DNA of 64,000 nucleotides from Bin5 sp965207495 (GCA_965207495.1 OZ242287.1:1116001-1180000), one strand, 5' to 3'. Positions 38,254 to 53,044 are shown, counted from the stretch's first letter. Notes: generated by a model not told the origin, from the letters alone. Translations and numbers: made by a program.

Positions 38254-38865
38254 ATGACAAAAGCAAGCCCATCAGTTCAATCCAAGCCACAGTGGTCGGA
38301 CGCGACAAACGGCCCGCAGAACCCGCCTGGTGCCATTGACTCGCGTAATGCGCCAAACGAAAGTGACGGCTTCCGTCAGCTATTGGCCGAGTCCGGCGTG
38401 GACCATGCCGACGGGATTGAGGTCTTGCGGCTGATCAAAATATGTGCCGGAGCGTATGATCGCATACTGGGCGAGCGCATGCGGGACGAAGAAATCTCTC
38501 TGCCCCAATGGCGTATCCTGATTCGTCTCTACCTGGCAGAACGCAACAGTCATGCCGCGCTCACCCCTACAGATCTGGCACACAGCCAGTGTTTGAGTAA
38601 GAACACGATCAGCGCACATCTGCGTGCCTTGGAGGAATTGCATCTCATCGAACGCCAGCTGGACCCGAACGACCTGCGGGCGTTCCGTATCCGGCTGACG
38701 ACCGACAGTAGGAGCCTGATTCGTTCGTCTACCCCCCTGCATCTCGAATTCCTCAACGAGTTGATCGCACAACTCTCGTCCAAAGAGTGCGAGATGTTGC
38801 AGGGGTTACTGACAAAGCTGGTAGAATCATTGCAACGGAAACGTGAAGACAGTGTCGAACTGTAG
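38254..38865 (+). CDS. MarR family transcriptional regulator
   Basis: A 203-aa winged-helix regulator. After a polar N-terminal stretch of about 45 residues, the MarR fold runs from GIEVLRLIKICAGAYDRIL. It includes the LTPTDLAHSQCLSKNTISAH recognition helix and the wing LIERQLDPNDLRAFRIRLT, whose DPNDLRA matches the family's D-x-R wing signature. The start is set by the promoter: the frame opens at 38206, but that would place the promoter inside the gene. It leads a plus-strand unit with ABC exporter 2 (105 nt downstream) and is divergent from fabF-fabH. Local control of the exporter, fatty-acid genes or both is the natural hypothesis. Confidence 0.9.
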   Translation: MTKASPSVQSKPQWSDATNGPQNPPGAIDSRNAPNESDGFRQLLAESGVDHADGIEVLRLIKICAGAYDRILGERMRDEEISLPQWRILIRLYLAERNSHAALTPTDLAHSQCLSKNTISAHLRALEELHLIERQLDPNDLRAFRIRLTTDSRSLIRSSTPLHLEFLNELIAQLSSKECEMLQGLLTKLVESLQRKREDSVEL

Positions 38866-38970
38866 TCGCCGCCCGCCCCACTGCCCATCGTCGGCAAAGG
38901 ACCGCGGCCAGCCGAACGGCGACGGCAAAGTCGCCCGCTATGCCCTGACCCTCTCCCCAAGGAGTGGCAT

Positions 38971-40917
<1,947 letters not shown>

Positions 40918-40974
40918 CACACCGCCAGCAGCCGCAGACCATGTTACGCACTATTTCTCCCAGGAGCGTGCCCG

Positions 40975-42978
40975 ATGTTCGGTGACCGCATGTTACGGCA
41001 GGAGACGCTGAAACCCAAGAGCGTCGGCGCCACCCTGTCCCGCTTTAGTTCATACTTCCGACCCTACTGGTTTGGTCTGATCCTCGTCGCCGTTCTGATG
41101 GCGGTCAACGCCTATTCCCAGGTGATCGGCCCCGTTCTGATCGGCCAGGCCGTGGACTGCTATCTGGCGCCCGCCGCCTTCGCCGAAGGCGGCCAAGAAG
41201 GCGCAGGGATCCAACTGCCGGCAGGGAGCGACCTGCCGGCCGAAACCGACAGCCAGGCCAACTGTTGGTATGCTCCCGACGTCGCCATGGGCGACCCCGG
41301 CCGCAATGACCTGCTGCGCGGCCTCCTCAACATTACTCTGGTCATTACCGCCTACTACCTGGCCGGGTCGGTCACCGGCGGCCTCATGTTCTTCAGCATG
41401 AGTAGAACCGGCCATCACGTTCTGCGTCGTTTGCGCGTGCGCCTGTTTAACCACCTCCATCGCCTCTCTCTCGGCTTCTATACCCGCAACGAGACAGGTG
41501 ATCTGATGAGCCGCATCACCAACGACTCAGACACGATCCAGCAGGTCGTCAGCTTTGCCCTGGTGCAGGTGCTGAGCAGCGTGCTGCTGATCCTCTGGAT
41601 CGTCTGGCAGATGGTCGCTATGAACTGGGCCTACGCCCTCATCAGCCTCAGCATTGTGCCGCTCATGGGCCTGGCCACGCTCTGGTTCAGCACGCAAGCG
41701 CGCAAAGCCTTTCGTATCACCCGCCAGAGTATCGGCGACGTCAACGCCGAGCTGGAGGAAGGTATCTCAGGCGTGCGCGAGGTCCAGGCCTTCAGCCGTG
41801 AGGAAACCAACATCGAGCAGTTCCGGCAAAGTAATGCCGTCAACCGCGACGCCAATGTCAAAGCCGTTGCCTACACCTCTGCCCTGGCGCCAACGCTCGA
41901 AGCGCTCGGTTTCCTCGGCATCGCTATCGTAGTTGGCGTCGGCGGCGTGCTGCTCCTGCGGGGCCAGACACTAGCAGGTTCGACCATCTCTCTCGGCCTG
42001 ATCGTCACATTCCTGGGCTTTGCGCAGCGCTTCAACATGCCCATCTCTCAAATCAGCGTCATGTGGACCAACATCCAGAGCGCCATCGCCGGCGTGGAGC
42101 GTATCTTCGAACTGATGGACGAGGTCCCGGAAGTGCAGGAGAAATTCGGCGCCCCGCCCATGCCCGCAATCAAAGGCGCCGTTTCCCTGCATAGCGTGGA
42201 AGCCGAATACGTGCCTGGGGAACCGGTTCTCAAGGGAGTCAACCTCAACGCAACGCCTGGCGAAACGGTAGCCATCGTCGGACCGACCGGTGCCGGTAAG
42301 ACGACAATTATCAATCTGATCCCCCGCTTCTGGGATGTCACCGGCGGGTCCGTGCGCATCGACGGTGTCGACGTACGCGACGTTCAGCTTCACAGCCTGC
42401 GCGAGCAGATCGGCATCGTCCTCCAGGATACCTACCTGTTCAGCAGTTCGGTCATGGACAACATCCGTTTCAGCCGCGCCAACGCGACCGACGAGGAAGT
42501 AATCGCCGCCGCAAAACTGGCCCAGGCCCACGACTTTATCCAGCGGCTGCCCGAAGGCTATGAAACCGTCCTCGGCGAACGCGGCGCTGGCCTCAGCCAG
42601 GGACAGCGTCAGCTCCTGGCCATCGCCCGTGCAGCACTGGCCGACCCCCGTATACTCATCCTGGACGAGGCCACCAGCAGCGTTGACACCCGCACCGAGC
42701 AGAGAATCCAGGCCGCCCTCAACGACCTGCTGGTAGGACGCACCAGCTTCGTCATCGCCCACCGCCTCAGCACTATCCGCAGCGCCGATCAAGTGCTGGT
42801 GCTCCGAGACGGAGAGATTATTGAACGGGGCACACATGATGGGCTGCTCGCCCAGCGGGGCTTCTACTACGAACTCTACATGAACCAATTCCGCCGCCAG
42901 GAAGATCTGCCGGTGCAGCCGAACGGAAGCGGTCCGCCGCCCAGGGCAGTAAGTGTCGGCGCGGGGCCGGCCACCTGA
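40975..42978 (+). CDS. Heterodimeric ABC exporter 2, catalytic subunit
   Basis: A 667-aa half-transporter with AGGAG before the ATG. It has a roughly 50-residue insert between the first two membrane helices containing two Cys and many acidic residues, likely an outside loop. The nucleotide-binding domain keeps the catalytic set: Walker A GPTGAGKTT, Walker B LILDEATSSVD, H-loop FVIAHR. The signature is altered to LSQGQRQL, complementary to its partner. The C-terminus ends in a Pro/Gly-rich tail. It is the last gene of the marR unit. Confidence 0.92.
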   Translation: MFGDRMLRQETLKPKSVGATLSRFSSYFRPYWFGLILVAVLMAVNAYSQVIGPVLIGQAVDCYLAPAAFAEGGQEGAGIQLPAGSDLPAETDSQANCWYAPDVAMGDPGRNDLLRGLLNITLVITAYYLAGSVTGGLMFFSMSRTGHHVLRRLRVRLFNHLHRLSLGFYTRNETGDLMSRITNDSDTIQQVVSFALVQVLSSVLLILWIVWQMVAMNWAYALISLSIVPLMGLATLWFSTQARKAFRITRQSIGDVNAELEEGISGVREVQAFSREETNIEQFRQSNAVNRDANVKAVAYTSALAPTLEALGFLGIAIVVGVGGVLLLRGQTLAGSTISLGLIVTFLGFAQRFNMPISQISVMWTNIQSAIAGVERIFELMDEVPEVQEKFGAPPMPAIKGAVSLHSVEAEYVPGEPVLKGVNLNATPGETVAIVGPTGAGKTTIINLIPRFWDVTGGSVRIDGVDVRDVQLHSLREQIGIVLQDTYLFSSSVMDNIRFSRANATDEEVIAAAKLAQAHDFIQRLPEGYETVLGERGAGLSQGQRQLLAIARAALADPRILILDEATSSVDTRTEQRIQAALNDLLVGRTSFVIAHRLSTIRSADQVLVLRDGEIIERGTHDGLLAQRGFYYELYMNQFRRQEDLPVQPNGSGPPPRAVSVGAGPAT

Positions 42979-43303
42979 GGCGCGACAGGCTACGAAAACT
43001 GATACCCATATCCTAAGTCTTAAGACGCCGTTTTCAGGCCCCGTTGCTGGTAGCGAATCTGCTCCATGTATGGTCACTAGGAACCGGCTATCACTGACCT
43101 CTGACCTAACCCTTGCCCCGCGGTCGCCCTTACTCAACCCGCCCAACGACAGCCCAATTGCAGGCGAATGCGATTGCGTCCGGTGCACGACGAGTGCCGC
43201 GAAACGCCTCGCTTCCTACCTGCGTCGCCTATCTGGTTCAAGCTGTGATCTGGGCTCAAAAAGAGCGGGGATAATGATAACCGGTGACCGAAAGCCGGAT
43301 CAC
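42979..43303. other. Intergenic region between convergent units
   Basis: 325 nt between exporter 2 and the GH3-like gene. No terminator with a U-tract, RNA gene, promoter or repeat was identified. Confidence 0.45.
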
Positions 43304-46300
43304 CTACTCCGACCGAAACTGCAGCCAGACCAGCGGGATCAGCATGCCGATCACCACAACCGGGACGCTGTCCCAGGGGGCGAGATTGACCTGGATCCAC
43401 AGGCCGCCGGGAATAACGTCCACACCGTAGAGAATGTAAGCGCCCCAGCCCACGAGCATCGCCCAGAGCAAACGCTGAACAAGCATCTGTCGCGGCATCA
43501 ACTGCACAAGCACCACCAGCAGCAGCGCCAGCACCACCAACTGCGTCACGATGGCAATCGTCAACGAAGAGACATCGAGCTCAACCGCCTCCGGCCTGAC
43601 CGTCGGCGTGCGTGTCGGGACTGCATCCGGCGATGGCACAGCTGTCACCGCCGCCCCCGGTGTAGGCGCCGCCGTAACGACCCGCTCCGGGTTCGTGACC
43701 TCAATCTGCGTTCTGTCAGATGCAACGTCCGGGTCAGGAATGCGCGCCCGGAACTCCTTGCTGGAGTCTGCCTCGACACTGTTGACAGCGATCAAGAGCG
43801 TACCAGTCCTCTCCAATAACACCGATTTGCGCGCAAGTCCCCCCCGGGTGGCGACAGGACTGGACTGGATCGCAAGCTCCTCGCCCTCATAGATCAGCCG
43901 GAAGTTCACAGGTGTTCCATCCGGTACCGTGTTCCCGTTGCGATCCAGGATCGGGCCCGCCTGCAACTCCAGGCTGTCCCCGAGCTTCAGATCGGTCTGG
44001 ATAAGCTCCAGCTCGTCATTCTCCGTCTGTTCTATTACGATGCCCTCGTTCAGGACAGTCAGGTCTATCCGCTGGCCCGGGTCCGGCTCCAGTCGCTCGA
44101 CCAGATTGCTGAAGCGAGTTCCCGGCACACTCACCGGCGGTGCGCCGGTGACCGTCTGGGCGCGGAACAATGCACGCACGGCCGCCTCCAGGAACGGCTG
44201 GGTCTTGGAGTAAACGCCGAGAAAAGCCGTCATCTTCCCGATTTCGGTCGAATCAAAGAAGTAGGGCTCGTTCAGCGCCAGCACCACCAGCTTGCTCCCC
44301 GGCAGCCGGTCACTGCGCTGACGCAAAAACCGTTTAACCGCATCGCTGCTGTCGTAGTTCGCTACGTCTACGTCCAGCATGGCAAAGATCAGCCAGTCGG
44401 CCTCCAGGATCTCCTCCTCCAACGCCTCTGCCACCGCGGCGTCGGCCGTGCCGTTAAGGAGAGAGTTCAATTCGGCAAAAGTACGACTTCCAATCCGCTC
44501 CCTTCGCAACTGGTTGGTCGCCTCCGGTCCGTAGAGTCTCAACATGATCTCTTCCAGTGCCGTCGGCTCTACGGTAGCATCAGCAAGGCAACCGTCACAC
44601 TCATGTAAAATGCGGCTATCTGTGAAGATCAGAATATCCTCGTCTTCGCCCGGCGGCGCAGGCAGAGGGTCGGTCAGCCCCGGGGAGTCGGGGAAGAAGA
44701 TCGTCAGCGCCTCACTGGCGACTTGATCCAGCAGCATCTGGGCCCCTCTCTGATTCTCACTGCTGAACCCCTCCTCCAGGTCGGCTGGCCCCACCACCAC
44801 ATCCCCCAGATCGATTTCTATCGGTCCATCTTGGGGTACGCCGCCCGTTGCCGCCGAATCGGCTCTGTTCTCAGGGTCAAACAGCCGCACTTTCAAGCGC
44901 AAAATCCGTCGCAACGAGGCATCCACACGCGCCGCAAACTCGGCATCGTTTGTATAGCGCTCGCGGAAGAAAATGATCGTCTCTTTGATATTGGCTCTCT
45001 CATCCAGCCAGCTGTCGGTCAGCGAGAAATCCGCCAGGTAGAGTAGGTCGTTGCCGGCCGTAAACGCGTCAAGAGCGATGCGTCGCCGCGGGAATTCCTG
45101 CAGAGGCGGGTCGTAGTAGCGACGCACCGCCATCACACCCAGCGCGTCGCTCATCAGGATGCCGCCCTCCCCACGCCAGGGAGCAAACTCGTCCAGGTCC
45201 AGCAGAATGCCCAGCTCCTGTGCCAGACTGATCGGCGGCGTGCGCTCGCGACTGCCCTGGAAGCTGCTGAACCGAATATGCCCGGACATCAACGCCTCTG
45301 TGGCCGCCAACGTCCCATCCACTCGCAGGATCGCAGACGGCCGCTCAGTGACCGCGGCAAATGGCGGCAGTTCGATTCTCTGCAGCTCCTGCAAGCTCTT
45401 CTGAATCGTCGCGATCTCCTCATCCGGCCGGCGATCCGTACCCCCCAGGCCGGGGAAATGTCCAGCCACCGTAGCCACGCGACCGGCGCTGCCGCGATGG
45501 ATCCCTGTTACATAGGCCTGGCCCATTCGCCCGACCCAAAACGGGTCACCGCCAAAAGAGTGCAGCCCCAATCCCGTCACCAGGTCCGGACGCGGCTGTT
45601 CTATTACATCCAGCGCCGGCCCCAACAGCAGATTCACCCCCACGCTGCGCATCTCCCGTCCGTGGACCGCACCCACCTCTTCCACCAGATTGGGATTCCA
45701 GGTCGCCCCCAGCGCCATCTGCGGCGGGATCGCGGTGAATCCGGACCGCAGTGCCGTGCCCGGCATACCGTCACCCCCCTGCTCCACGCCAATCAACAGC
45801 GGAATCTCCAGCGGCGCCCTCTGTTCCAGGCCGGACTGCAAAATACCCGGTATAGCCGGCCCGCCCTGCTTGACGTTCAATGCCTCCGTCGGTGACAGGT
45901 AGATGCCGTAGGCCAGCGCCTGCAGTTGATTTGTAAGCCGCGCGATGTCCTCCGGTGTCGTGCCGCTGTAGTTACTGAAGTTGCGGTTTCTTGGGCTGAT
46001 CACCACGCCGCCCACCCGGTACTCCTCAATCAACTCGGCGACGTCGCTCCTCGGTCCGATGTCGTTGCCCTGGAAAGTAACCACAAACAACTGGCCAACC
46101 CGATCGGCGACACTCATACCGGCGATCAAATCGTCAATGAGCGCCTCCAGTATCTCATCCGGGCCGGGCGTAGCCGTTGGTGAAGGGGTGGGCGTAGGCG
46201 ATGGTGTTGGCGTATGCGAGGGCGAGGGCGTTGGCGTGACCGAAGGCGTGAGCGCCAAACTGGTGGCTTCCGCCGCCGCCGTCGCCGTCAGCTGCGCGCC

Positions 46301-46597
46301 CACGGTGGCCGTAGCGCGAATCGACTCGAGCAACGCCTCGGTCGACCGCGTTGCCGTGGCCGTTGCCCCCTGCTGTTCCGCCGCCGCAGTCGTATCTGAA
46401 CGTTGCGAACCGGGCGTAGACGTAGACTGCACTTGGGCAGCCGCAAACTTCACATGCGCAATTCCGCCCCCGAAATCGAATGCCAGCAACGCAGCGGACA
46501 GCAGCGCGGCCGCCAGCGCAAAGACGCGCCGACATGCGCCGCTGCTACGCCTGGCACCCTTTCGATGGCTTCGCTGCTGGCAATGAATTACTCTCAT
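43304..46597 (-). CDS. Membrane-anchored GH3-like (NagZ-related) protein, catalytically doubtful
   Basis: A 1097-aa envelope protein. The layout is: a hydrophobic N-terminal segment (about residues 25-50); a Thr/Ser/Pro linker; a GH3 N-terminal TIM barrel (about 150-560; MSVADRVGQLFVVTFQG, GVEQGGDGMPGT, HFPGLGGTD); a GH3 C-terminal-like region; a beta-rich domain; and three helices at the C-terminus. The nucleophile is likely the Asp of ILMSDALGV. However, the Lys of NagZ KHFPGHG is Gly, and the DSH loop that supplies the acid/base His reads DRRPD. It may bind peptidoglycan or glycans without cleaving them. A TATAAT lies 8 nt before the ATG. Confidence 0.8.
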   Translation of the reverse strand: MRVIHCQQRSHRKGARRSSGACRRVFALAAALLSAALLAFDFGGGIAHVKFAAAQVQSTSTPGSQRSDTTAAAEQQGATATATRSTEALLESIRATATVGAQLTATAAAEATSLALTPSVTPTPSPSHTPTPSPTPTPSPTATPGPDEILEALIDDLIAGMSVADRVGQLFVVTFQGNDIGPRSDVAELIEEYRVGGVVISPRNRNFSNYSGTTPEDIARLTNQLQALAYGIYLSPTEALNVKQGGPAIPGILQSGLEQRAPLEIPLLIGVEQGGDGMPGTALRSGFTAIPPQMALGATWNPNLVEEVGAVHGREMRSVGVNLLLGPALDVIEQPRPDLVTGLGLHSFGGDPFWVGRMGQAYVTGIHRGSAGRVATVAGHFPGLGGTDRRPDEEIATIQKSLQELQRIELPPFAAVTERPSAILRVDGTLAATEALMSGHIRFSSFQGSRERTPPISLAQELGILLDLDEFAPWRGEGGILMSDALGVMAVRRYYDPPLQEFPRRRIALDAFTAGNDLLYLADFSLTDSWLDERANIKETIIFFRERYTNDAEFAARVDASLRRILRLKVRLFDPENRADSAATGGVPQDGPIEIDLGDVVVGPADLEEGFSSENQRGAQMLLDQVASEALTIFFPDSPGLTDPLPAPPGEDEDILIFTDSRILHECDGCLADATVEPTALEEIMLRLYGPEATNQLRRERIGSRTFAELNSLLNGTADAAVAEALEEEILEADWLIFAMLDVDVANYDSSDAVKRFLRQRSDRLPGSKLVVLALNEPYFFDSTEIGKMTAFLGVYSKTQPFLEAAVRALFRAQTVTGAPPVSVPGTRFSNLVERLEPDPGQRIDLTVLNEGIVIEQTENDELELIQTDLKLGDSLELQAGPILDRNGNTVPDGTPVNFRLIYEGEELAIQSSPVATRGGLARKSVLLERTGTLLIAVNSVEADSSKEFRARIPDPDVASDRTQIEVTNPERVVTAAPTPGAAVTAVPSPDAVPTRTPTVRPEAVELDVSSLTIAIVTQLVVLALLLVVLVQLMPRQMLVQRLLWAMLVGWGAYILYGVDVIPGGLWIQVNLAPWDSVPVVVIGMLIPLVWLQFRSE

Positions 46598-46605
46598 CAG
46601 AACCG

Positions 46606-46611
46606 ATTATA
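46606..46611 (-). promoter_or_regulatory. -10 element 8 nt before the GH3-like gene
   Basis: A perfect TATAAT on the minus strand, with only CGGTTCTG between it and the ATG. The -35 region is poor (TTCCGA at 17 nt). A leaderless transcript is possible. Confidence 0.45.
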
Positions 46612-46798
46612 CACGATCAGCGCGTCTGTCGGAATGAACAGCTCCAGTCCCCCCGTGTAGCATGGGGTGCATCCCAAAATGGGGGTGAACTCTCTTGTAC
46701 CTCTGATATCGACCAGACCGTGTCCAGACTTCACAAGCATCCCCGAAAAATCGCCCATTCACTAACAACTAAGAACTGCCTACTAAAAACTGCCCTTC

Positions 46799-46928
46799 TG
46801 GGCGGTCGTGCCTTCGGCCCTCCCTTTTGCGGGGGCTGCGCCCCCGCAACGCCCCGCCCTTGCTAGCCCACCGTGCTCATTCTTCCCCAGCAATGTGTCT
46901 AGAGCAAGGTGTCTAGCCAACAGTGTCT
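46799..46928 (+). repeat. Dispersed GC-rich intergenic repeat, copy B
   Basis: Carries the CCTTCGGCCCTCCCTT segment, a 7-bp hairpin CGGGGGC-TGC-GCCCCCG, CGCAACGCCCCGCCCTTGCT, the CCACCGTGCTCATTCTTCCCC block and the terminal TAGCCAACAGTGTCT shared with copies A and D. Confidence 0.85.
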
Positions 46929-46984
46929 CCTCCCCCACATACCGCCCCAGCCCCCTGCAGTTCCCCGCAGTTCCCCTGCAGTTC

Positions 46985-47061
46985 CGCGCCCCCGCAACGC
47001 CCCGCCCTTGCTAGCCACCGTGCTCATTCTTCCCCAGCAATATGACTAGCCAATAGTATGG
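46985..47061 (+). repeat. Dispersed GC-rich intergenic repeat, copy C (left-truncated)
   Basis: Starts inside the element at GCGCCCCCGCAACGCCCCGC and keeps CTAGCCACCGTGCTCATTC and a TAGCCAATAGT end. It lies 57 nt after copy B in the same direction. Confidence 0.75.
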
Positions 47062-47272
47062 CCTCCAAACGCTCCGGTAGGGGCAGGCCCCCTGCCTACA
47101 ATGTGCCTGCCCTGTTCCCCCTCTATCAACGGAACCCCCGGTAAGGCCAGGCCTGACGCCTGTCCTGCATCTCTCCAAGAGCCGGCAAATCATCCCAGCC
47201 ACCTCCGGCATAGCCTCCCCGCCAGACTGTTCCCACCCCAATTCTGAGGTGCGCCCCGTAACCTCCGCCTGC

Positions 47273-47301
47273 TGGACAGATGCCTCCACAGTATGTATAA
47301 T
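47273..47301 (+). promoter_or_regulatory. Promoter upstream of uvrB
   Basis: TGGACA, a 17-nt spacer, then a perfect TATAAT. Initiation near 47308 would give uvrB a leader of about 240 nt; I found no LexA-type operator in it. Confidence 0.55.
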
Positions 47302-47547
47302 AATGCCAAACAAGAACAAAAGTTCGATTGATGAGTGAGACCTCTCATTCAACCGATATCACTCTATGAATACCACCGGTCTGCCGTCCGGCCTACACTT
47401 CAAATGTGAACTTCGTACGATGCCGGGCCGCCGCACGCGTCCTGCGCCAAGAAAACCGAGTGGCCGCGCAAAATGTCCCGATCCCCTTGCCCTATGTGGT
47501 AAGCTTGATCTGCGAACTGTGCTCATATCAGATCCACGGAGCAGGAT

Positions 47548-49560
47548 ATGCATAAATTCCAGGTAGTCAGCGACTTTCAACCGATGGGCGATCAGCCCCA
47601 GGCCCTCGCCAAACTCGCCGCCGGCATCGATGAAGGGATGCCCCAACAGGTCCTGCTCGGCGTCACCGGCAGCGGCAAGACCTATACCATGGCCAAGGTC
47701 GTCGAACTGATCCAGAAACCGACCCTTGTCATCGCCCACAACAAGACCCTTGCCGCTCAGCTCTACAGCGAGTTTCGTGAGTTTCTCCCCAATAACATGG
47801 TGGAGTACTTCGTCTCCTACTACGACTACTACCAGCCGGAGGCCTATATCCCCCGCAGCGACACCTATATCGAAAAGGATGCCCAGGTCAACGAAGAGAT
47901 CGAGCGCCTCCGTCTCGCTGCGACCAGCGCCCTTTTCAGCCGGCGCGACGTCGTCATCGTCGCCTCGGTCTCCTGTATCTACGGCCTGGGCAGCCCCCAG
48001 GACTACGGTCAGGTGGCCTTGAAGCTAAATGTAGGCGAGACGGTTCGCCGCAACCAGGTCCTGAGACACCTGGTCGACATCTTCTACGAGCGCAACGATA
48101 CTGCCCTCCAACGGGCCAAATTCCGCGTACGCGGAGACGTGCTGGAGGTGCAGCCAGCCTACAGCGACAACGCCCTGCGCGTCAGCTTCTGGGGCGATGA
48201 GATCGAACGCATCAGCGAAATCGACACGCTCACAGGCGAAATCCTCGACGACTACCCCGAAGTGGAGATCTTCCCGGCCAAGCACTTCATCACGCACCAG
48301 GACCAGGTCCGGGAAGCAATCGTCGATATCGAACAAGAACTCAACCAACATGTCGCCGCGTTGGAGAGCCAGGGCAAACTCCTGGAGGCCCAGCGTATCG
48401 GCCAGCGTACCCGCTACGACATCGAGATGCTGCAGGAGATCGGCTACTGCAACGGCGTCGAAAACTATAGCCGCCACCTGGCGCGCCGTCCCCCTGGCAG
48501 CCGCCCTTGGACCCTGCTCGACTACTTCCCGGCCGATTGGATGGTGGTCATCGACGAGAGCCACATGACCATCCCCCAGATTCGCGGCATGTTCGCCGGC
48601 GACCGCTCGCGCAAAGAGGTACTGGTCTCGCATGGCTTCCGCCTGCCCAGCGCGCTGGACAACCGCCCCCTCACCTTCGATGAGTTTGCCGAGGTCGTAA
48701 ACCAGGTCATCTACGTCAGCGCCACCCCGAGCGACTACGAGATGACGAACGCGACACAAGTAGTGGAACAGCTCATTCGCCCGACCGGCCTCCTGGACCC
48801 AATCGTCGAAGTACGGCCGACCGAAGGGCAGATCGAAGACCTGCTCCACGAAGTGCATCAACGCGTCGCCGTCGGCCAGCGCGCCCTCATCACAACGCTC
48901 ACCAAGCGCATGGCCGAAGACCTGGCCGAATACCTCGCCGATCTCGGCGTCAAAGTCCAGTACCTCCACAGCGAAATCGACACCTTGGAACGGGTCGAAA
49001 TCCTGCGCGATCTGCGCCTCGGTGTCTACGACGTGGTCGTCGGCATCAACCTGCTGCGCGAGGGTCTGGACCTGCCCGAAGTTACCCTCGTCGCGATCCT
49101 CGACGCCGACAAACAGGGCTTCCTGCGCAGCGAGTCATCGCTGATCCAGACGATCGGCCGCGCCGCCCGCCATGTGGAAGGCCGCGCAATTCTCTACGCC
49201 GATAGGATGACCGAAGCCATGGAGAAAGCCATCGGTGAGACCAATCGCCGCCGCCAGATTCAGGAGGCCCACAACCTGACCCACGGCATCGAACCCCGCA
49301 GCATCGTCAAGGGAATCCGCGACCTGACAGACCGCATGAAGGTCATGGCCGAGGAACCGGCCGACTACGGCGTCGACGAAGACGAAACTGTCGCAACCCG
49401 CAATCTGTCAGCCCTCTCCCCCGACGAGCTGGTCAAACGGATCACCAATCTGGAAGAGGAGATGCACGAAGCTGCCCAAAACTTGGAGTTCGAGCGCGCC
49501 GCCTCCCTCCGCGATCAGGTCATCGAACTGCGCAACGCTCTGAAACTGGAGAGAGTGTGA
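47548..49560 (+). CDS. uvrB: Excinuclease ABC subunit B
   Basis: A 670-aa nucleotide-excision-repair helicase. Features in order: Walker A GVTGSGKTYT; the damage-verifying beta-hairpin region VSYYDYYQPEAYIP; VIDESHMTIPQIRGMFAGDR; VIYVSATPSDYE; LREGLDLPEVTLVAILDADK and QTIGRAARHVEG (motifs V-VI); and a C-terminal UVR domain (LEEEMHEAAQNLEFERAASL) for UvrC binding. The full length agrees with the family. ATG is preceded by GGAG/AGGA. It is upstream of gyrA by 246 nt, and both are transcribed in the same direction. Confidence 0.98.
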   Translation: MHKFQVVSDFQPMGDQPQALAKLAAGIDEGMPQQVLLGVTGSGKTYTMAKVVELIQKPTLVIAHNKTLAAQLYSEFREFLPNNMVEYFVSYYDYYQPEAYIPRSDTYIEKDAQVNEEIERLRLAATSALFSRRDVVIVASVSCIYGLGSPQDYGQVALKLNVGETVRRNQVLRHLVDIFYERNDTALQRAKFRVRGDVLEVQPAYSDNALRVSFWGDEIERISEIDTLTGEILDDYPEVEIFPAKHFITHQDQVREAIVDIEQELNQHVAALESQGKLLEAQRIGQRTRYDIEMLQEIGYCNGVENYSRHLARRPPGSRPWTLLDYFPADWMVVIDESHMTIPQIRGMFAGDRSRKEVLVSHGFRLPSALDNRPLTFDEFAEVVNQVIYVSATPSDYEMTNATQVVEQLIRPTGLLDPIVEVRPTEGQIEDLLHEVHQRVAVGQRALITTLTKRMAEDLAEYLADLGVKVQYLHSEIDTLERVEILRDLRLGVYDVVVGINLLREGLDLPEVTLVAILDADKQGFLRSESSLIQTIGRAARHVEGRAILYADRMTEAMEKAIGETNRRRQIQEAHNLTHGIEPRSIVKGIRDLTDRMKVMAEEPADYGVDEDETVATRNLSALSPDELVKRITNLEEEMHEAAQNLEFERAASLRDQVIELRNALKLERV

Positions 49561-49806
49561 TTTCCCGGGGACGCCCCCAAGCACACACTCCGCAAGGACC
49601 TGCAGTTCAGAATAGCCCTTCACAGTGGCAGGCGCCTCAAACCATCTCCCTTGACGGGATTTTCGCCGTGTGCGAACATTTCTAATAGAGGCAAGCGAAC
49701 AAAGGCCGTGCAGAGACACCAACCCGGCTCCGCATCCGCCCTGACACGCATCGTCGCCGCCCTCAACACGACCATTGACACACTGATTAACCAATAAACG
49801 AGCAAA

Positions 49807-52893
<3,087 letters not shown>

Positions 52894-53014
52894 CTAACAG
52901 GGCTTCTTCTCTTCTTCTGAACTTCAAGTGCACGATAGCCTGAACCAGGGGCAGTATCCGCATTCTAGGTTGGTTCTCCCCTAACTGTAGAAATACTCCC
53001 AGACCAGTATAGAA

Positions 53015-53044
53015 GAAGGGGCCGCTGTGCTCAGCGGCCCCTTC
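53015..53044. terminator. Bidirectional terminator between gyrA and the LRR gene
   Basis: A perfect 13-bp GC-rich stem, GAAGGGGCCGCTG with CAGCGGCCCCTTC, around TGCT, located between convergent genes. It is followed by AGTTTG on the plus strand and TTCTATA on the minus strand. Confidence 0.8.

Larger units (their letters stand above)
46598..47547. other. Intergenic region with repeat copies B and C and the uvrB leader
   Basis: 950 nt between divergent genes. It contains the GH3 -10 box (46606-46611), repeat copies B and C, a short CTGCAGTTCC triple repeat (about 46956-46986), and a good promoter at 47273-47301. A 66-codon frame at 47366-47566 overlaps uvrB and has no support. Confidence 0.6.

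Noticed and set aside
47440..47560. CGAAC-containing sequence before uvrB as a LexA/SOS operator
   Set aside because: The second half-site is missing (CGAAC followed by CTCAT), so the palindrome is not there.
47366..47566. 66-codon ORF in the uvrB leader
   Set aside because: It overlaps the uvrB start, has no ribosome-binding site and is Arg/Pro-rich in the manner of a random GC-rich frame.
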